From an uncultured Oscillospiraceae bacterium (GTDB lineage: Bacteria > Bacillota > Clostridia > Oscillospirales > Oscillospiraceae): 64,000 nt of DNA. Below, in pieces: positions 35,551 to 43,624 of this stretch. The translations under genes were made by a program, and so were the position numbers. The notes under the pieces were generated by a model. It saw only the letters and a program-made list of their open reading frames with translations. It was not told the origin of the DNA and did no database searches. How positions within the stretch are numbered: the stretch's first letter is position 1; every line of letters starts with the position of its first letter. Location of the stretch: the NCBI GenBank assembly GCA_910579725.1, contig CAJTUD010000007.1, positions 1-64,000 on the forward strand, written 5' to 3'.

Positions 35551-35727
35551 CGGGCTGCCGTTGCCTCACAGGGCGCAGAATGTTTCCCTGTTTTTCCGGA
35601 GCGTCCGTTGTGGGATCCCACAACAAGAATTGCCCATGGGCAATTCTTACGAGCGCTGTTCCCGGAAAAGGCGTTAGGCCCCATGGCTTTGCGTCCCGCC
35701 GTTTCCAGCGGTTTGCCAAAAATGGCC
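35546..35727 (-). promoter_or_regulatory. GEMM-I riboswitch aptamer 1 with expanded P3
   Basis: Minus strand. GGCAAACC, P2 GCTG-GAAA-CGGC, GGGACGCAAAGCC (35685-35697), AUGGGGCCUAA: the best match of the three to Vc2. Its P3 arm is extended by about 80 bases (35592-35669) closed by TTTTCCGG/CCGGAAAA and containing two perfect palindromes, 24 bases (35625-35648) and 18 bases (35607-35624). The 3' signature GGCAGCCCGGCTGC follows. G20 equivalent is G. Confidence 0.8.
35607..35648. repeat. two adjacent perfect palindromes inside aptamer 1
   Basis: AAGAATTGCCCA and its mirror form a 24-base palindrome (35625-35648); GTTGTGGGA and its mirror form an 18-base palindrome (35607-35624). They abut head to tail and would give two hairpins in RNA. 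They are absent from aptamers 2 and 3. Confidence 0.85.
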
Positions 35728-35759
35728 AGAGTATCATCATCAATAATACGCGGACCTCA

Positions 35760-35849
35760 TCAATGCTGCTTTACCGTTCCGCCGCCCGGATGTATGGGCC
35801 ACGGAACAGAAGTGTCTGGCGGCGTGCCAGCCGCGCTTTGTTTTTTCAT
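35760..35849 (-). CDS. possible 29-codon upstream ORF in the riboswitch leader
   Basis: Minus strand ATG 35849 with a strong GGGAGGGG site, reading MKKQSAAGTPPDT... to TGA at 35760, before aptamer 1. No family. Could be a leader peptide or a chance ORF. Confidence 0.3.
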   Translation of the reverse strand: MKKQSAAGTPPDTSVPWPIHPGGGTVKQH

Positions 35850-35917
35850 ATGGCCCCTCCCATTTTCCGGTGCCGGACCGCTTCCGCGCTCCGGCATAGT
35901 GTGTAATGTATATATTC

Positions 35918-35946
35918 ATGATATCATACATTTGGGGGAATAGCAA
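35918..35946 (-). promoter_or_regulatory. promoter of the riboswitch-surface protein transcript
   Basis: Minus strand TTGCTA (35941-35946), 17-base spacer, TATCAT (35918-35923). Predicted start about 35910, giving a leader near 600 bases that contains the small ORF and all three aptamers. Confidence 0.6.
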
Positions 35947-36105
35947 GGAAAAAACCAGAATTAGCCGATGATTTCAATGAAAAGTGATATCAGAATTTTA
36001 CAAAAAAGCATTTGAAGTCCAGGCTGCCGGCAGATGCCGGAAAAAGATTTCTGCTATGGTCGGAAATTTTTTGGTAAACTGTCCAAAATATTCATATTTC
36101 TTTTG

Positions 36106-36134
36106 TTGACGGTTGCCAATAGCTGGTATATAAT
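36106..36134 (+). promoter_or_regulatory. promoter of the methyltransferase operon
   Basis: TTGACG (36106-36111), 17-base spacer, TATAAT (36129-36134). The start near 36141 lies downstream of the ATG at 36138, so that ATG cannot be used and ATG 36174 is the start. Confidence 0.85.
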
Positions 36135-36173
36135 AGGATGACTTTTTGTATCAGGGGAGAGGAGGAGCGGGAT

Positions 36174-37040
36174 ATGTGGATCGCGGAGGGATGGAAGGAC
36201 TACGAGCTGCTGGACTGCGGCGGAGGAGAGAAGCTGGAGCGCTGGGGGGACAAGCTCCTGGTACGTCCGGATCCCCAGGCGATCTGGAATACCCGGCGGC
36301 GTCACGCAGGCTGGAAGCGGCCTGACGGGCGGTACCTCCGCTCCAGCTCCGGCGGCGGCAGTTGGGAAAAGGGACGGCTGCCCGGCGCGTGGCAGGTGCG
36401 GTATCAGAACCTGACGTTCCAGATCAAGCCCATGAATTTCAAACACACAGGGCTTTTTCCGGAGCAGGCGGTGAACTGGGACTTTGCACAGGAGCGTATC
36501 CGCGCCGCAGGCCGGGAGGTAAGCGTGCTGAATCTGTTCGCCTATACCGGCGGAGCGTCGGTGGCCTGTGCGGCCGCCGGGGCCAAGGTGTGCCACGTGG
36601 ACGCGGCCAAGGGCATGGTTCAGTGGGCCAGAGAAAATGCCAGAGCTTCCGGATTGGAGGACGCTCCCATCCGCTGGATCGTGGATGACTGCGCCAAATT
36701 CGTAGAGCGGGAGATCCGCCGGGGGCGGCGGTACGACGCCATTATCATGGACCCGCCCAGCTATGGGAGGGGCCCCACCGGCGAGGTCTGGAAGCTGGAG
36801 GACAACCTGTACCCCTTTGTGGAGCTGTGCGCCGGGGCGCTGTCGGATGAGCCGCTGTTCGTCATGATCAATTCCTACACAACAGGGCTGGCTCCCAGTG
36901 TGCTGACCTATATTCTGGAGACCGTGGTTTCCCGGAAGTTCGGAGGCCGCACTGTCAGTGACGAGATCGGTCTGCCGGTGACGGAGTCCGGGCTGGCTCT
37001 GCCCTGCGGGGCCACGGGACGGTGGAGGGGGGACAGGTAG
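36174..37040 (+). CDS. class I SAM-dependent methyltransferase (RlmI/RlmKL-like)
   Basis: 288 aa. Rossmann methyltransferase: motif I LNLFAYTGGASVACAAAGA, HVDAAKGMVQWARENA, and the NPPY-like IIMDPPSYGRGP, as in 23S rRNA m5C/m2G enzymes such as RlmI. N-terminal 1-90 has a WxDYELLDCGGGEKLERW start and the GLFPEQAVNWDF block. No PUA domain visible, so shorter than RlmI. ATG 36174 behind GGGAGAGGAGGAGCGGG. Two bases separate it from the next gene. Confidence 0.9.
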   Translation: MWIAEGWKDYELLDCGGGEKLERWGDKLLVRPDPQAIWNTRRRHAGWKRPDGRYLRSSSGGGSWEKGRLPGAWQVRYQNLTFQIKPMNFKHTGLFPEQAVNWDFAQERIRAAGREVSVLNLFAYTGGASVACAAAGAKVCHVDAAKGMVQWARENARASGLEDAPIRWIVDDCAKFVEREIRRGRRYDAIIMDPPSYGRGPTGEVWKLEDNLYPFVELCAGALSDEPLFVMINSYTTGLAPSVLTYILETVVSRKFGGRTVSDEIGLPVTESGLALPCGATGRWRGDR

Positions 37041-37041
37041 C

Positions 37042-38166
37042 ATGCGAGTCCTTTATTCTATTTTTGTGGAGGACACGCTGCGCTACATCATCCGCATGTT
37101 TCCGGGCTTCCTGCTGGCCGCGCTGATGTTCCTGGCCCTTCGCCCCTGGCGCGTCCGGCGTCTGGCGGGGCAGGGGCTCTCCAGTTCGCTCCTGCGGGAA
37201 GCGGCGCTGTTCCTGTTCTGGCTGCTTTGCGGCGGTATGGCGGTCTTGACGCTGACGCCGGGATGGTTTGACTGGCTGCCTCTTTTACAGGGACTAAAGC
37301 CCGTACACGGTCCCTTTTTCAGCCGAGGAAGCTGGAATCTGGTGCCGGGACGCTGCTTTGAGGGCGGTTTGTGGCAGAGCTATATGCTGTTGGGGAACAT
37401 CATCATGTTTGTGCCCTTCGGCTTTTTCTCCGCCCTTTTGTGGCGGGGATACACCTGGAAGCGTGCATTTCTCACCGGCCTTGGCATCACGGCCTTTATT
37501 GAGTGTTGGCAGCTGTGCGTAGGCCGCGCCTTCGATATTGATGACATTATATTAAACACCTTGGGTGTGTTCTGCGGTTATCTGCTGTGGCAGGGACTGA
37601 GAAGGCTTGTGCCCCGATTTGTGAGGAGATTTCATGTTATGGATATTTTAGAATTAGTCGAACCCACCATGGAACATAAGGACCAGGTCATGGATTTCAA
37701 GGCTGAAATGCTGGAGTGCGGCAGTGACTTTGAAGGCTGTTCGGGTCTGGAAAATACAGAGACATACGAGGAGTGGCTGGACTTTCGGGGCCGTGAGAAA
37801 CGCAAGGGCTGGCTTCCCTCCCACACCTATCTGACCATCCGGCGGTCCGACAGCCGGGTGGTGGGTATTATCAACTACCGTCCCAGTCCCCTGTCGGAGT
37901 TCGTGTTCCAGTACGGCGGGCACATTGGCTACAGCATCCGTCCGTCGGAGCGGCGGAAGGGGTACGCCAAGGAGCAGCTGCGTCTGACCCTGGAAAAATG
38001 CCGGGCGGCGGGGGAGGAACGGGTCCTGCTGACCTGCGACCATCAGGGAAACCCTGGCTCGGAGAAGACCATCCTCGCCAATGGCGGTGTGCTGGAAAAC
38101 GAGGTGGAGGATACGCCCGGCCTGGGGAACTCCGGCAGAATCCGCCGGTATTGGATCACATTATAG
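37042..38166 (+). CDS. VanZ-like / GNAT acetyltransferase fusion
   Basis: 374 aa in one open frame. Residues 1-199 form a VanZ-like membrane domain (helices about 15-35, 48-70, 110-135, 140-165, 172-190) with RGSWNLVPG, NIIMFVPFGF and FDIDDIILNTLGV, family hallmarks. Residues 200-374 form a GNAT domain (VGIINYRPS, HIGYSIRPSERRKGYAKEQLRLTLEKC, the acetyl-CoA RRKGYA loop). An internal GAGGAG site ten bases before ATG 37639 could start a separate GNAT protein in the same frame. VanZ relatives are linked to glycopeptide or lipopeptide tolerance; the substrate here is unknown. Confidence 0.85.
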   Translation: MRVLYSIFVEDTLRYIIRMFPGFLLAALMFLALRPWRVRRLAGQGLSSSLLREAALFLFWLLCGGMAVLTLTPGWFDWLPLLQGLKPVHGPFFSRGSWNLVPGRCFEGGLWQSYMLLGNIIMFVPFGFFSALLWRGYTWKRAFLTGLGITAFIECWQLCVGRAFDIDDIILNTLGVFCGYLLWQGLRRLVPRFVRRFHVMDILELVEPTMEHKDQVMDFKAEMLECGSDFEGCSGLENTETYEEWLDFRGREKRKGWLPSHTYLTIRRSDSRVVGIINYRPSPLSEFVFQYGGHIGYSIRPSERRKGYAKEQLRLTLEKCRAAGEERVLLTCDHQGNPGSEKTILANGGVLENEVEDTPGLGNSGRIRRYWITL

Positions 38167-38182
38167 ACAGCGAGGAATATTC

Positions 38183-39031
38183 ATGACGGAAATCATCAAA
38201 ACCGAGAATTTAACCTTTTCCTATCCCCCCGACGAGGGAAAGGAGCCGGTTCCCGCCCTGAAGGGCGTGAATCTTGCTGTTGAGCAAGGCAGCTTTGTGG
38301 TGATTTTAGGCCACAACGGCTCCGGTAAGTCCACCCTGGCCAAGCATATGAATGCGGTGCTGCTGCCGGAGGGAGGAACGGTCTGGGTGGACAGAATGGA
38401 CACTGCGGACGAAAGCCTGCTGCTGGAAATCCGGCGGAAGGTGGGCATGGTGTTCCAGAACCCGGACAACCAGATCGTTGCCAACGTGGTGGAGGAGGAT
38501 GTGGCCTTTGGGCCGGAGAATATGGGCGTGCCCACGGAGGAAATTCAGACAAGAGTGGCCGCTGCCCTCAGGGCGGTGGGCATGGAGGAGTTCACTCTCC
38601 ACGCTCCCCACCATCTCTCCGGCGGGCAGAAGCAGCGGGTGGCCATTGCCGGGGTCATCGCCATGGAACCGGCCTGTATCGTGCTGGACGAGTCCACCGC
38701 CATGCTGGACCCTTTGGGCCGCCGGGAGGTGCTGGACACCGTGAAGCGGCTGAACCGGGAGAAGGGAATCACCATCGTCCTCATCACCCACCACATCGAC
38801 GAGGCCGCTCTGGCGGACCGGGTGGTGGTGATGGACAGCGGCAGCGTGGTCATGGACGGGACGCCCAAGGAGATCCTGGTCCGGGTGGAGGAGCTGCAGG
38901 CCATCGGCTTGGCCGCGCCCCATACCGTAGAGCTGCTCTACGGACTGCGGCAGGACGGCTTTGACGTGCCGCTGGATGCCCTGGGTATTCGGGAGTGCGC
39001 TGATGCGATCGTTGGCAGTTTGAAGAAGTAA
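38183..39031 (+). CDS. ecfA1: energy-coupling factor transporter ATPase EcfA1
   Basis: 282 aa ABC ATPase of group II ECF vitamin/cofactor importers. GHNGSGKST P-loop, VFQNPDNQIVA Q-loop, LSGGQKQR signature, and the EcfA1-typical LDESTAMLDP Walker B. ATG 38183 with GAGGAA upstream; a longer frame from 38081 belongs to the preceding gene region. Works with ecfA2-ecfT and exchangeable S components encoded elsewhere. Confidence 0.96.
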   Translation: MTEIIKTENLTFSYPPDEGKEPVPALKGVNLAVEQGSFVVILGHNGSGKSTLAKHMNAVLLPEGGTVWVDRMDTADESLLLEIRRKVGMVFQNPDNQIVANVVEEDVAFGPENMGVPTEEIQTRVAAALRAVGMEEFTLHAPHHLSGGQKQRVAIAGVIAMEPACIVLDESTAMLDPLGRREVLDTVKRLNREKGITIVLITHHIDEAALADRVVVMDSGSVVMDGTPKEILVRVEELQAIGLAAPHTVELLYGLRQDGFDVPLDALGIRECADAIVGSLKK

Positions 39032-39106
39032 CTTCCTTTTCGGACTGCGGCAGATGGACATTTGATGTGCAGGGATAGATAAATCAGCGTTTATTGGAGA
39101 ATGGTT

Positions 39107-39808
39107 ATGAAAATATCATGTGTGTGGGAGCACAATGGTAGTGACAGCATTTTGCATGCCAGCAGCTATGTTGGGGCATATACGCGCGGCGAGACAAAGG
39201 ATATTGCCCTTCAAAAGATGGCGGGAGAGATCGTATCTTATTTGAAATGGAAGGGTGAGGCGCTCCCTGATGCTTTGGAGGTCATGATCGTACAGGAGAA
39301 AGCTTCTGGACTTATGATTTCAGATGCAGATTCGGATGTTCTTTTCGAGGAAGAGAGAAAAACTCTGTCCGGAGTGGAATACGAAGAATTAAAAGCGCTT
39401 GCGCTGAAATCCGCACAGGATTTTCTGGATCTGTATGAGGCAATCCCTGACAGAGAGAAAAGCTGCCTGCCGGTCCGGATGACCTTCTATGGGCAAGTGC
39501 CCCGTACAGCATCTGAAATGTATGAACATACCAAAAATGTCAATGATTATTACTTTGGGGAGATTGGCGTTGAGACTGACCACGAGGGGACGATTGTAGA
39601 ATGCCGGCAGCGAGGGTTTGCGATGCTGGAAAGCCAGCCAGATTTTTTGGAGAATATTGTCTATCCGGGCAGCTATGGCGAGGAATGGTCGCTGCGGAAA
39701 GTGCTGCGGCGGTTTATTTGGCATGACCGTATCCACGCAAAGGCAATGTATCGAATGGCGGTCAAAACGTTTGGCGGCGGCATTCCCGATCCGTTTCGCT
39801 TCGTATGA
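39107..39808 (+). CDS. hypothetical protein inserted between ecfA1 and ecfA2
   Basis: 233 aa, not recognised. It has no membrane segment; the C-terminal part, WSLRKVLRRFIWHDRIHAKAMYRMA, resembles the histidine helix of DinB-like proteins (weak). ATG 39107 is seven bases from GGAG (an ATG at 39101 is the alternative). Codon use and base composition look markedly more AT-rich than neighbours. It splits ecfA1 and ecfA2, which are normally adjacent, so it looks like acquired DNA. The 76-base gap upstream contains a copy of the ecfA1 3' end. Confidence 0.75.
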   Translation: MKISCVWEHNGSDSILHASSYVGAYTRGETKDIALQKMAGEIVSYLKWKGEALPDALEVMIVQEKASGLMISDADSDVLFEEERKTLSGVEYEELKALALKSAQDFLDLYEAIPDREKSCLPVRMTFYGQVPRTASEMYEHTKNVNDYYFGEIGVETDHEGTIVECRQRGFAMLESQPDFLENIVYPGSYGEEWSLRKVLRRFIWHDRIHAKAMYRMAVKTFGGGIPDPFRFV

Positions 39809-39940
39809 AGTTTCCCGTTTATCAAAGAGCTGAGCTGCGGCAGCTCCTGTAATGATGCGTAAGGATATACACTGCGCTTTGGAATATGCATCTGGAACAC
39901 TTTTCCGTAAAGTGAGAAAAATAAAAGCGAGGACGCCACA

Positions 39941-40801
39941 TTGAAACCTATCATGCGCGTGGAAAATCTGACCCACACCTATGGAGAAAACACACCCTTC
40001 TGCCGCAGCGCGGTGAAGGACGTGAATATGGAGATTATGGAGGGGGAGTTCCTGGGCATCATCGGCCACACCGGCTCGGGAAAGTCCACTCTGATCCAGC
40101 ATCTCAACGGCCTCCTCAGGCCCACCGGCGGCAGAATCCTGCTGGGGGACCGTGACATCTGGGCGGAGCCGAAAAAGATACGGGAGGTCCGTTTCCGGGT
40201 GGGGCTGGTGTTCCAGTACCCGGAATACCAGCTCTTCGAGGAGAGCGTCTATAAGGATATCGCCTTCGGCCCAAAGAACATGGGTCTGGACGAGCGGGAG
40301 ATTGACCGCCGGGTCCGCGCCTCCGCCGCCTTTGCGGGGCTGGAGGAGGACCTGCTGGAGAAATCCCCCTTCGACCTCTCCGGCGGGCAGAAGCGGCGGG
40401 TGGCCATTGCCGGGGTCATCGCCATGGAGCCGGAGGTGCTGATTTTGGACGAGCCGTCGGCAGGGCTGGACCCGGCGGGACGGCGAAGCATGCTGGAAAA
40501 CATCCGCAGCTACCACAGGGAGAAGGGAACTACCGTGGTCATGGTCAGCCACAGCATGGACGAGGTGGCGGAGAACGTGGACCGTATCGTGGTGCTTGCC
40601 AATGCCGGGGTGGTCATGTCCGGTACGCCCCACGAGGTGTTCAGCCGGGCTGGGGAGCTCATGGACGTGGGGCTCAACGTGCCTCAGGTGACGCAGGTGG
40701 CCATGGCCCTGGCGGAGCGGGGAGCCGGCATTGATCCCGCCGTATATACGGTAGAGGCGCTCCGCGATGCGCTTCGTACACTGAAGGGGGGGAGAAGCTG
40801 A
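39941..40801 (+). CDS. ecfA2: energy-coupling factor transporter ATPase EcfA2
   Basis: 286 aa. GHTGSGKST, VFQYPEYQLFEESVYKDIAFGPKN, LSGGQKRR and LILDEPSAGLDP identify the EcfA2 type. TTG 39941 is behind GAGGA with a seven-base spacer; ATG 39953 is an alternative. The TGATG overlap starts ecfT. Confidence 0.95.
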   Translation: MKPIMRVENLTHTYGENTPFCRSAVKDVNMEIMEGEFLGIIGHTGSGKSTLIQHLNGLLRPTGGRILLGDRDIWAEPKKIREVRFRVGLVFQYPEYQLFEESVYKDIAFGPKNMGLDEREIDRRVRASAAFAGLEEDLLEKSPFDLSGGQKRRVAIAGVIAMEPEVLILDEPSAGLDPAGRRSMLENIRSYHREKGTTVVMVSHSMDEVAENVDRIVVLANAGVVMSGTPHEVFSRAGELMDVGLNVPQVTQVAMALAERGAGIDPAVYTVEALRDALRTLKGGRS

Positions 40802-41604
40802 TGCTCAAGGATATCACCCTGGGACAGTTTTTCCCGGGAAATTCCCTGGCTCACCGGCTGGACCCCAGAACAAAGATTCTGCTGACGGTACTTTACATTG
40901 TGGCGCTGTTCTGTGCAAAGTCCTTTGTTTCCTACGGCGTGGTGGCGCTGCTGCTGGTGACGGGAGTCAGGATTTCCGGCGTGGCCCCCAAGGCTCTGGT
41001 CCGGGGACTGAAGCCCATTTTGTTCATTATCTGTTTTACGGCGGTCTTGAACCTCTTTTATACTCCCGGCGAGGTTCTGGTCTCCTTCTGGATTTTCAAG
41101 ATGACAAAAGAAGGGATTTTCACCGCTTTCTTCATGGTGCTGCGGATTACCATGCTGATTATGGGGACCTTTCTGCTGACCTATACCACCAGTCCCATTG
41201 CCCTGACAGACGGGCTGGAATCTCTCTTGAATCCGCTCAAGAAAATCAGGGTTCCCGTCCACGAGCTGGCAATGATTATGTCCATCGCGCTGCGAATGAT
41301 CCCCACGCTGATTGAAGAGACGGACAAGATCATGTCTGCCCAGCGGGCCAGGGGAGCGGACTTTGAAAGCGGGAGCCTGCTTGAGCGGGCCAAGGCTCTG
41401 GTCCCCATTCTGGTGCCGCTGTTTATCAGCGCATTCCGCCGGGCGGACGAGCTGGCGGTGGCCATGGAGTGCCGCTGCTACCATGGCGGGGAGGGGAGGA
41501 CCAAGCTCCACGTCCTGCGATATGAGACAAGAGACTATCTGGTGCTGGCGGCCTATGCCGTCGTGCTTGCCGGAGTGCTTGCGCTGGCGCATTTCGGGCT
41601 CTGA
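40801..41604 (+). CDS. ecfT: energy-coupling factor transmembrane protein EcfT
   Basis: 267 aa. Membrane scaffold with about five helices (about 25-45, 50-70, 85-105, 110-135, 240-260). Carries the two Ala-Arg-Gly coupling signatures typical of EcfT, seen here as AQRARGADF near residue 180. Starts at the ecfA2 stop. ECF transporters import vitamins and metals; the S components are elsewhere. Confidence 0.93.
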   Translation: MLKDITLGQFFPGNSLAHRLDPRTKILLTVLYIVALFCAKSFVSYGVVALLLVTGVRISGVAPKALVRGLKPILFIICFTAVLNLFYTPGEVLVSFWIFKMTKEGIFTAFFMVLRITMLIMGTFLLTYTTSPIALTDGLESLLNPLKKIRVPVHELAMIMSIALRMIPTLIEETDKIMSAQRARGADFESGSLLERAKALVPILVPLFISAFRRADELAVAMECRCYHGGEGRTKLHVLRYETRDYLVLAAYAVVLAGVLALAHFGL

Positions 41605-41650
41605 GTGCTGAAAATGACCGCCGCGGGGCAGCGGCAGAGGGAAACTGTCA

Positions 41651-42415
41651 ATGAGAAACGTCGCATTTCTTCTCATGTACAATGGAACAAACTACCACGG
41701 CTGGCAGGTGCAGAAGCGGGAAGCCACCGTAGCGGAGACGCTGGAGAAGGCCCTGACCGCCATCTGCAAGGAGAAAATAAAAGTTACCGGCTGCGGGCGC
41801 ACAGATGCCGGGGTTCACGCCGAGCGCTACGTGGCCAACTTCCGCACCGGCTCGACTATTCCCTGCGGCCGTTTTCCTCTGGCGGTGAACAGCCGTCTGC
41901 CGGAGGACATCGTGGTCCGGGCTGCTTTCGATGTGGCCCCGGAGTTCAATGCCATTGGTTCCTGCCTGAAAAAGGAGTATACGTATCGGATTTTCAATTC
42001 CCGGATCAGAAATCCCTTCTATGTGCACCGGGCGTATTTCTACCCGAAGCTTCTGGATGAGCAGGTGATGGACCGGGCCGCCAGGGCCTTTGAAGGGACT
42101 CACGATTTCCGAGCGGTGCGCAGCGTGGGGACGGAGACCAGAACCACTGTGAGGACCATTCACTACTGCCGTGTGGCGAGAAATGGGGAACTGCTGGAAT
42201 TGAAGGTATGCGCCAACGGTTTCCTGTATAATATGGTACGAGCCATTACGGGCACTGTGCTGTATGCCGCCGAGGGAAAGCTGGCCCCGGAGGATATCCC
42301 GGCAATCCTGGCCAGCGGCAACCGGACTCTGGCGGGGCCGACGGTGCCGCCGGGGGGACTGTACCTGACAAGACTGTGGTATGAGGATGAACGGCTCAAT
42401 GACCAGGCGGAATGA
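41651..42415 (+). CDS. truA: tRNA pseudouridine(38-40) synthase TruA
   Basis: 254 aa. Catalytic aspartate in GCGRTDAGVHA; also YNGTNYHGWQVQ and FLYNMVRAI. ATG 41651 behind weak GAAAC. The canonical follower of ecfT in many Firmicutes. Confidence 0.96.
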   Translation: MRNVAFLLMYNGTNYHGWQVQKREATVAETLEKALTAICKEKIKVTGCGRTDAGVHAERYVANFRTGSTIPCGRFPLAVNSRLPEDIVVRAAFDVAPEFNAIGSCLKKEYTYRIFNSRIRNPFYVHRAYFYPKLLDEQVMDRAARAFEGTHDFRAVRSVGTETRTTVRTIHYCRVARNGELLELKVCANGFLYNMVRAITGTVLYAAEGKLAPEDIPAILASGNRTLAGPTVPPGGLYLTRLWYEDERLNDQAE

Positions 42416-43571
42416 AAGCGGGCCCTCCGCGCCGGAGACGCCGCGAAAGAAAAAGGGCCTTTTTAGCAGAATACTGACTTTGCTGCTGGTGCTGTGTCTG
42501 GTGCTGGCAGCGGTGGTGCTGACCACCATGGAGGACGGCAGTCACTTCGCATCCCTGCGCCGGTGGCTGATGTATGGTGACAGTGGCGGTGCGCAGGATA
42601 TTTACGCCTATGCCGCCGACTCCGCCAACCGGTACGGCAAGCTGGAGAACAGCCTGCTGGTGGTCAATCCCAATACCGCGCAGCTGATCGGGGAGGACGG
42701 AGCCGTCCTCTATGACCTCACCCTGCGTCTGGCCGCGCCGCAGCTGTCCGTGGGCTCTCGGCAGGCAGCGGTATGCGACGCAGGGGGAAGTACGCTGTAC
42801 ATCCTGGACCAGAACGGTATCCGGCGCACCATGAAGGCGGAGAATGGACAGCGCTATTTTTCCGCCAATCTCAACCGAAACGACTATCTGGCCGTCACAG
42901 GGCAGAAAACCGGCTTTAAATCCTCCGTCTCGGTGTATGATCCCAATGGGAATCTGATTTTCAGCTTTGATTCCTATCACAACTACATCAGCGATGCCAA
43001 GGTTACAGAGGATGGGCGCAGCGTGGTGATGGTAAGCCTGGAATCCCAGGGAGGCATTTTTGCCAGCAGGCTGCTGGTCTATAATCTGGACAGCAAGGAG
43101 CCTAAAAGCAGCGCTTCCATTCTGGACGGACTGGTTCTGGATTATGCCTGCAATAGTGGCAGAGTACTTGCGCTGTGCGACAAGCGTTTTACCATGACGG
43201 ATCTGGAGGGAGAGACGGTTCTGGACCGGTCCTACGGCAATCTTTATCTCCATGACTACGCGCTGGGAGGCAGGGACTTCTGTGCACTGCTGCTGGGCCG
43301 GTACCAGGCGGGCAACATCGGCACGTTGACCACCTATGATCTGGAGGGGAAGGAAATCGCCTCCGTGGAGATATCAGACGAGGTGCTGGACATCGCCGCC
43401 AGAGGAGACTATCTGGCGGTGCTCTATGGCGAGGGACTGGTGGTTTACCGCCGGGATCTGACAGAGTACGCGCGGCTGACGGATACGGACTACGCCGGGC
43501 AGATTCTTATGGAGGAGGGCGGCGGCGTGCTGCTGATTTCCGGGTCCTCCGCCTGGAGGTTCCTGCCCTGA
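42399..43571 (+). CDS. DUF5711 family membrane-anchored protein
   Basis: 390 aa. Basic N-terminus (PRKKKGLFSRI), one membrane helix about 22-43, then an extracytoplasmic beta-rich domain with repeated YDLxxx and LVVN-type strands, suggestive of a propeller. Function unknown. ATG 42399 overlaps truA; ATGs at 42381 and 42387 in frame would add six or four residues. The ribosome site is weak, consistent with coupling to truA. Confidence 0.75.
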   Translation: MTRRNESGPSAPETPRKKKGLFSRILTLLLVLCLVLAAVVLTTMEDGSHFASLRRWLMYGDSGGAQDIYAYAADSANRYGKLENSLLVVNPNTAQLIGEDGAVLYDLTLRLAAPQLSVGSRQAAVCDAGGSTLYILDQNGIRRTMKAENGQRYFSANLNRNDYLAVTGQKTGFKSSVSVYDPNGNLIFSFDSYHNYISDAKVTEDGRSVVMVSLESQGGIFASRLLVYNLDSKEPKSSASILDGLVLDYACNSGRVLALCDKRFTMTDLEGETVLDRSYGNLYLHDYALGGRDFCALLLGRYQAGNIGTLTTYDLEGKEIASVEISDEVLDIAARGDYLAVLYGEGLVVYRRDLTEYARLTDTDYAGQILMEEGGGVLLISGSSAWRFLP

Positions 43572-43624
43572 CAGTTTTCCATTTTTCCATAGAAAGGGGA
43601 TAGCCTTTTAGGGCGGTATATGAT

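Noticed and set aside
35410..35720. Repeats at 35419, 35502 and 35681 considered as CRISPR or IS repeats
   Set aside because: Spacing is uneven and repeat sequence matches the reverse complement of the GEMM core, so riboswitch aptamers explain it.
35233..35943. 236-codon plus-strand frame across the riboswitch region
   Set aside because: Lies opposite the aptamer array; repeated peptide segments (HGFASRRF-like) are the translation of the repeated aptamer cores.
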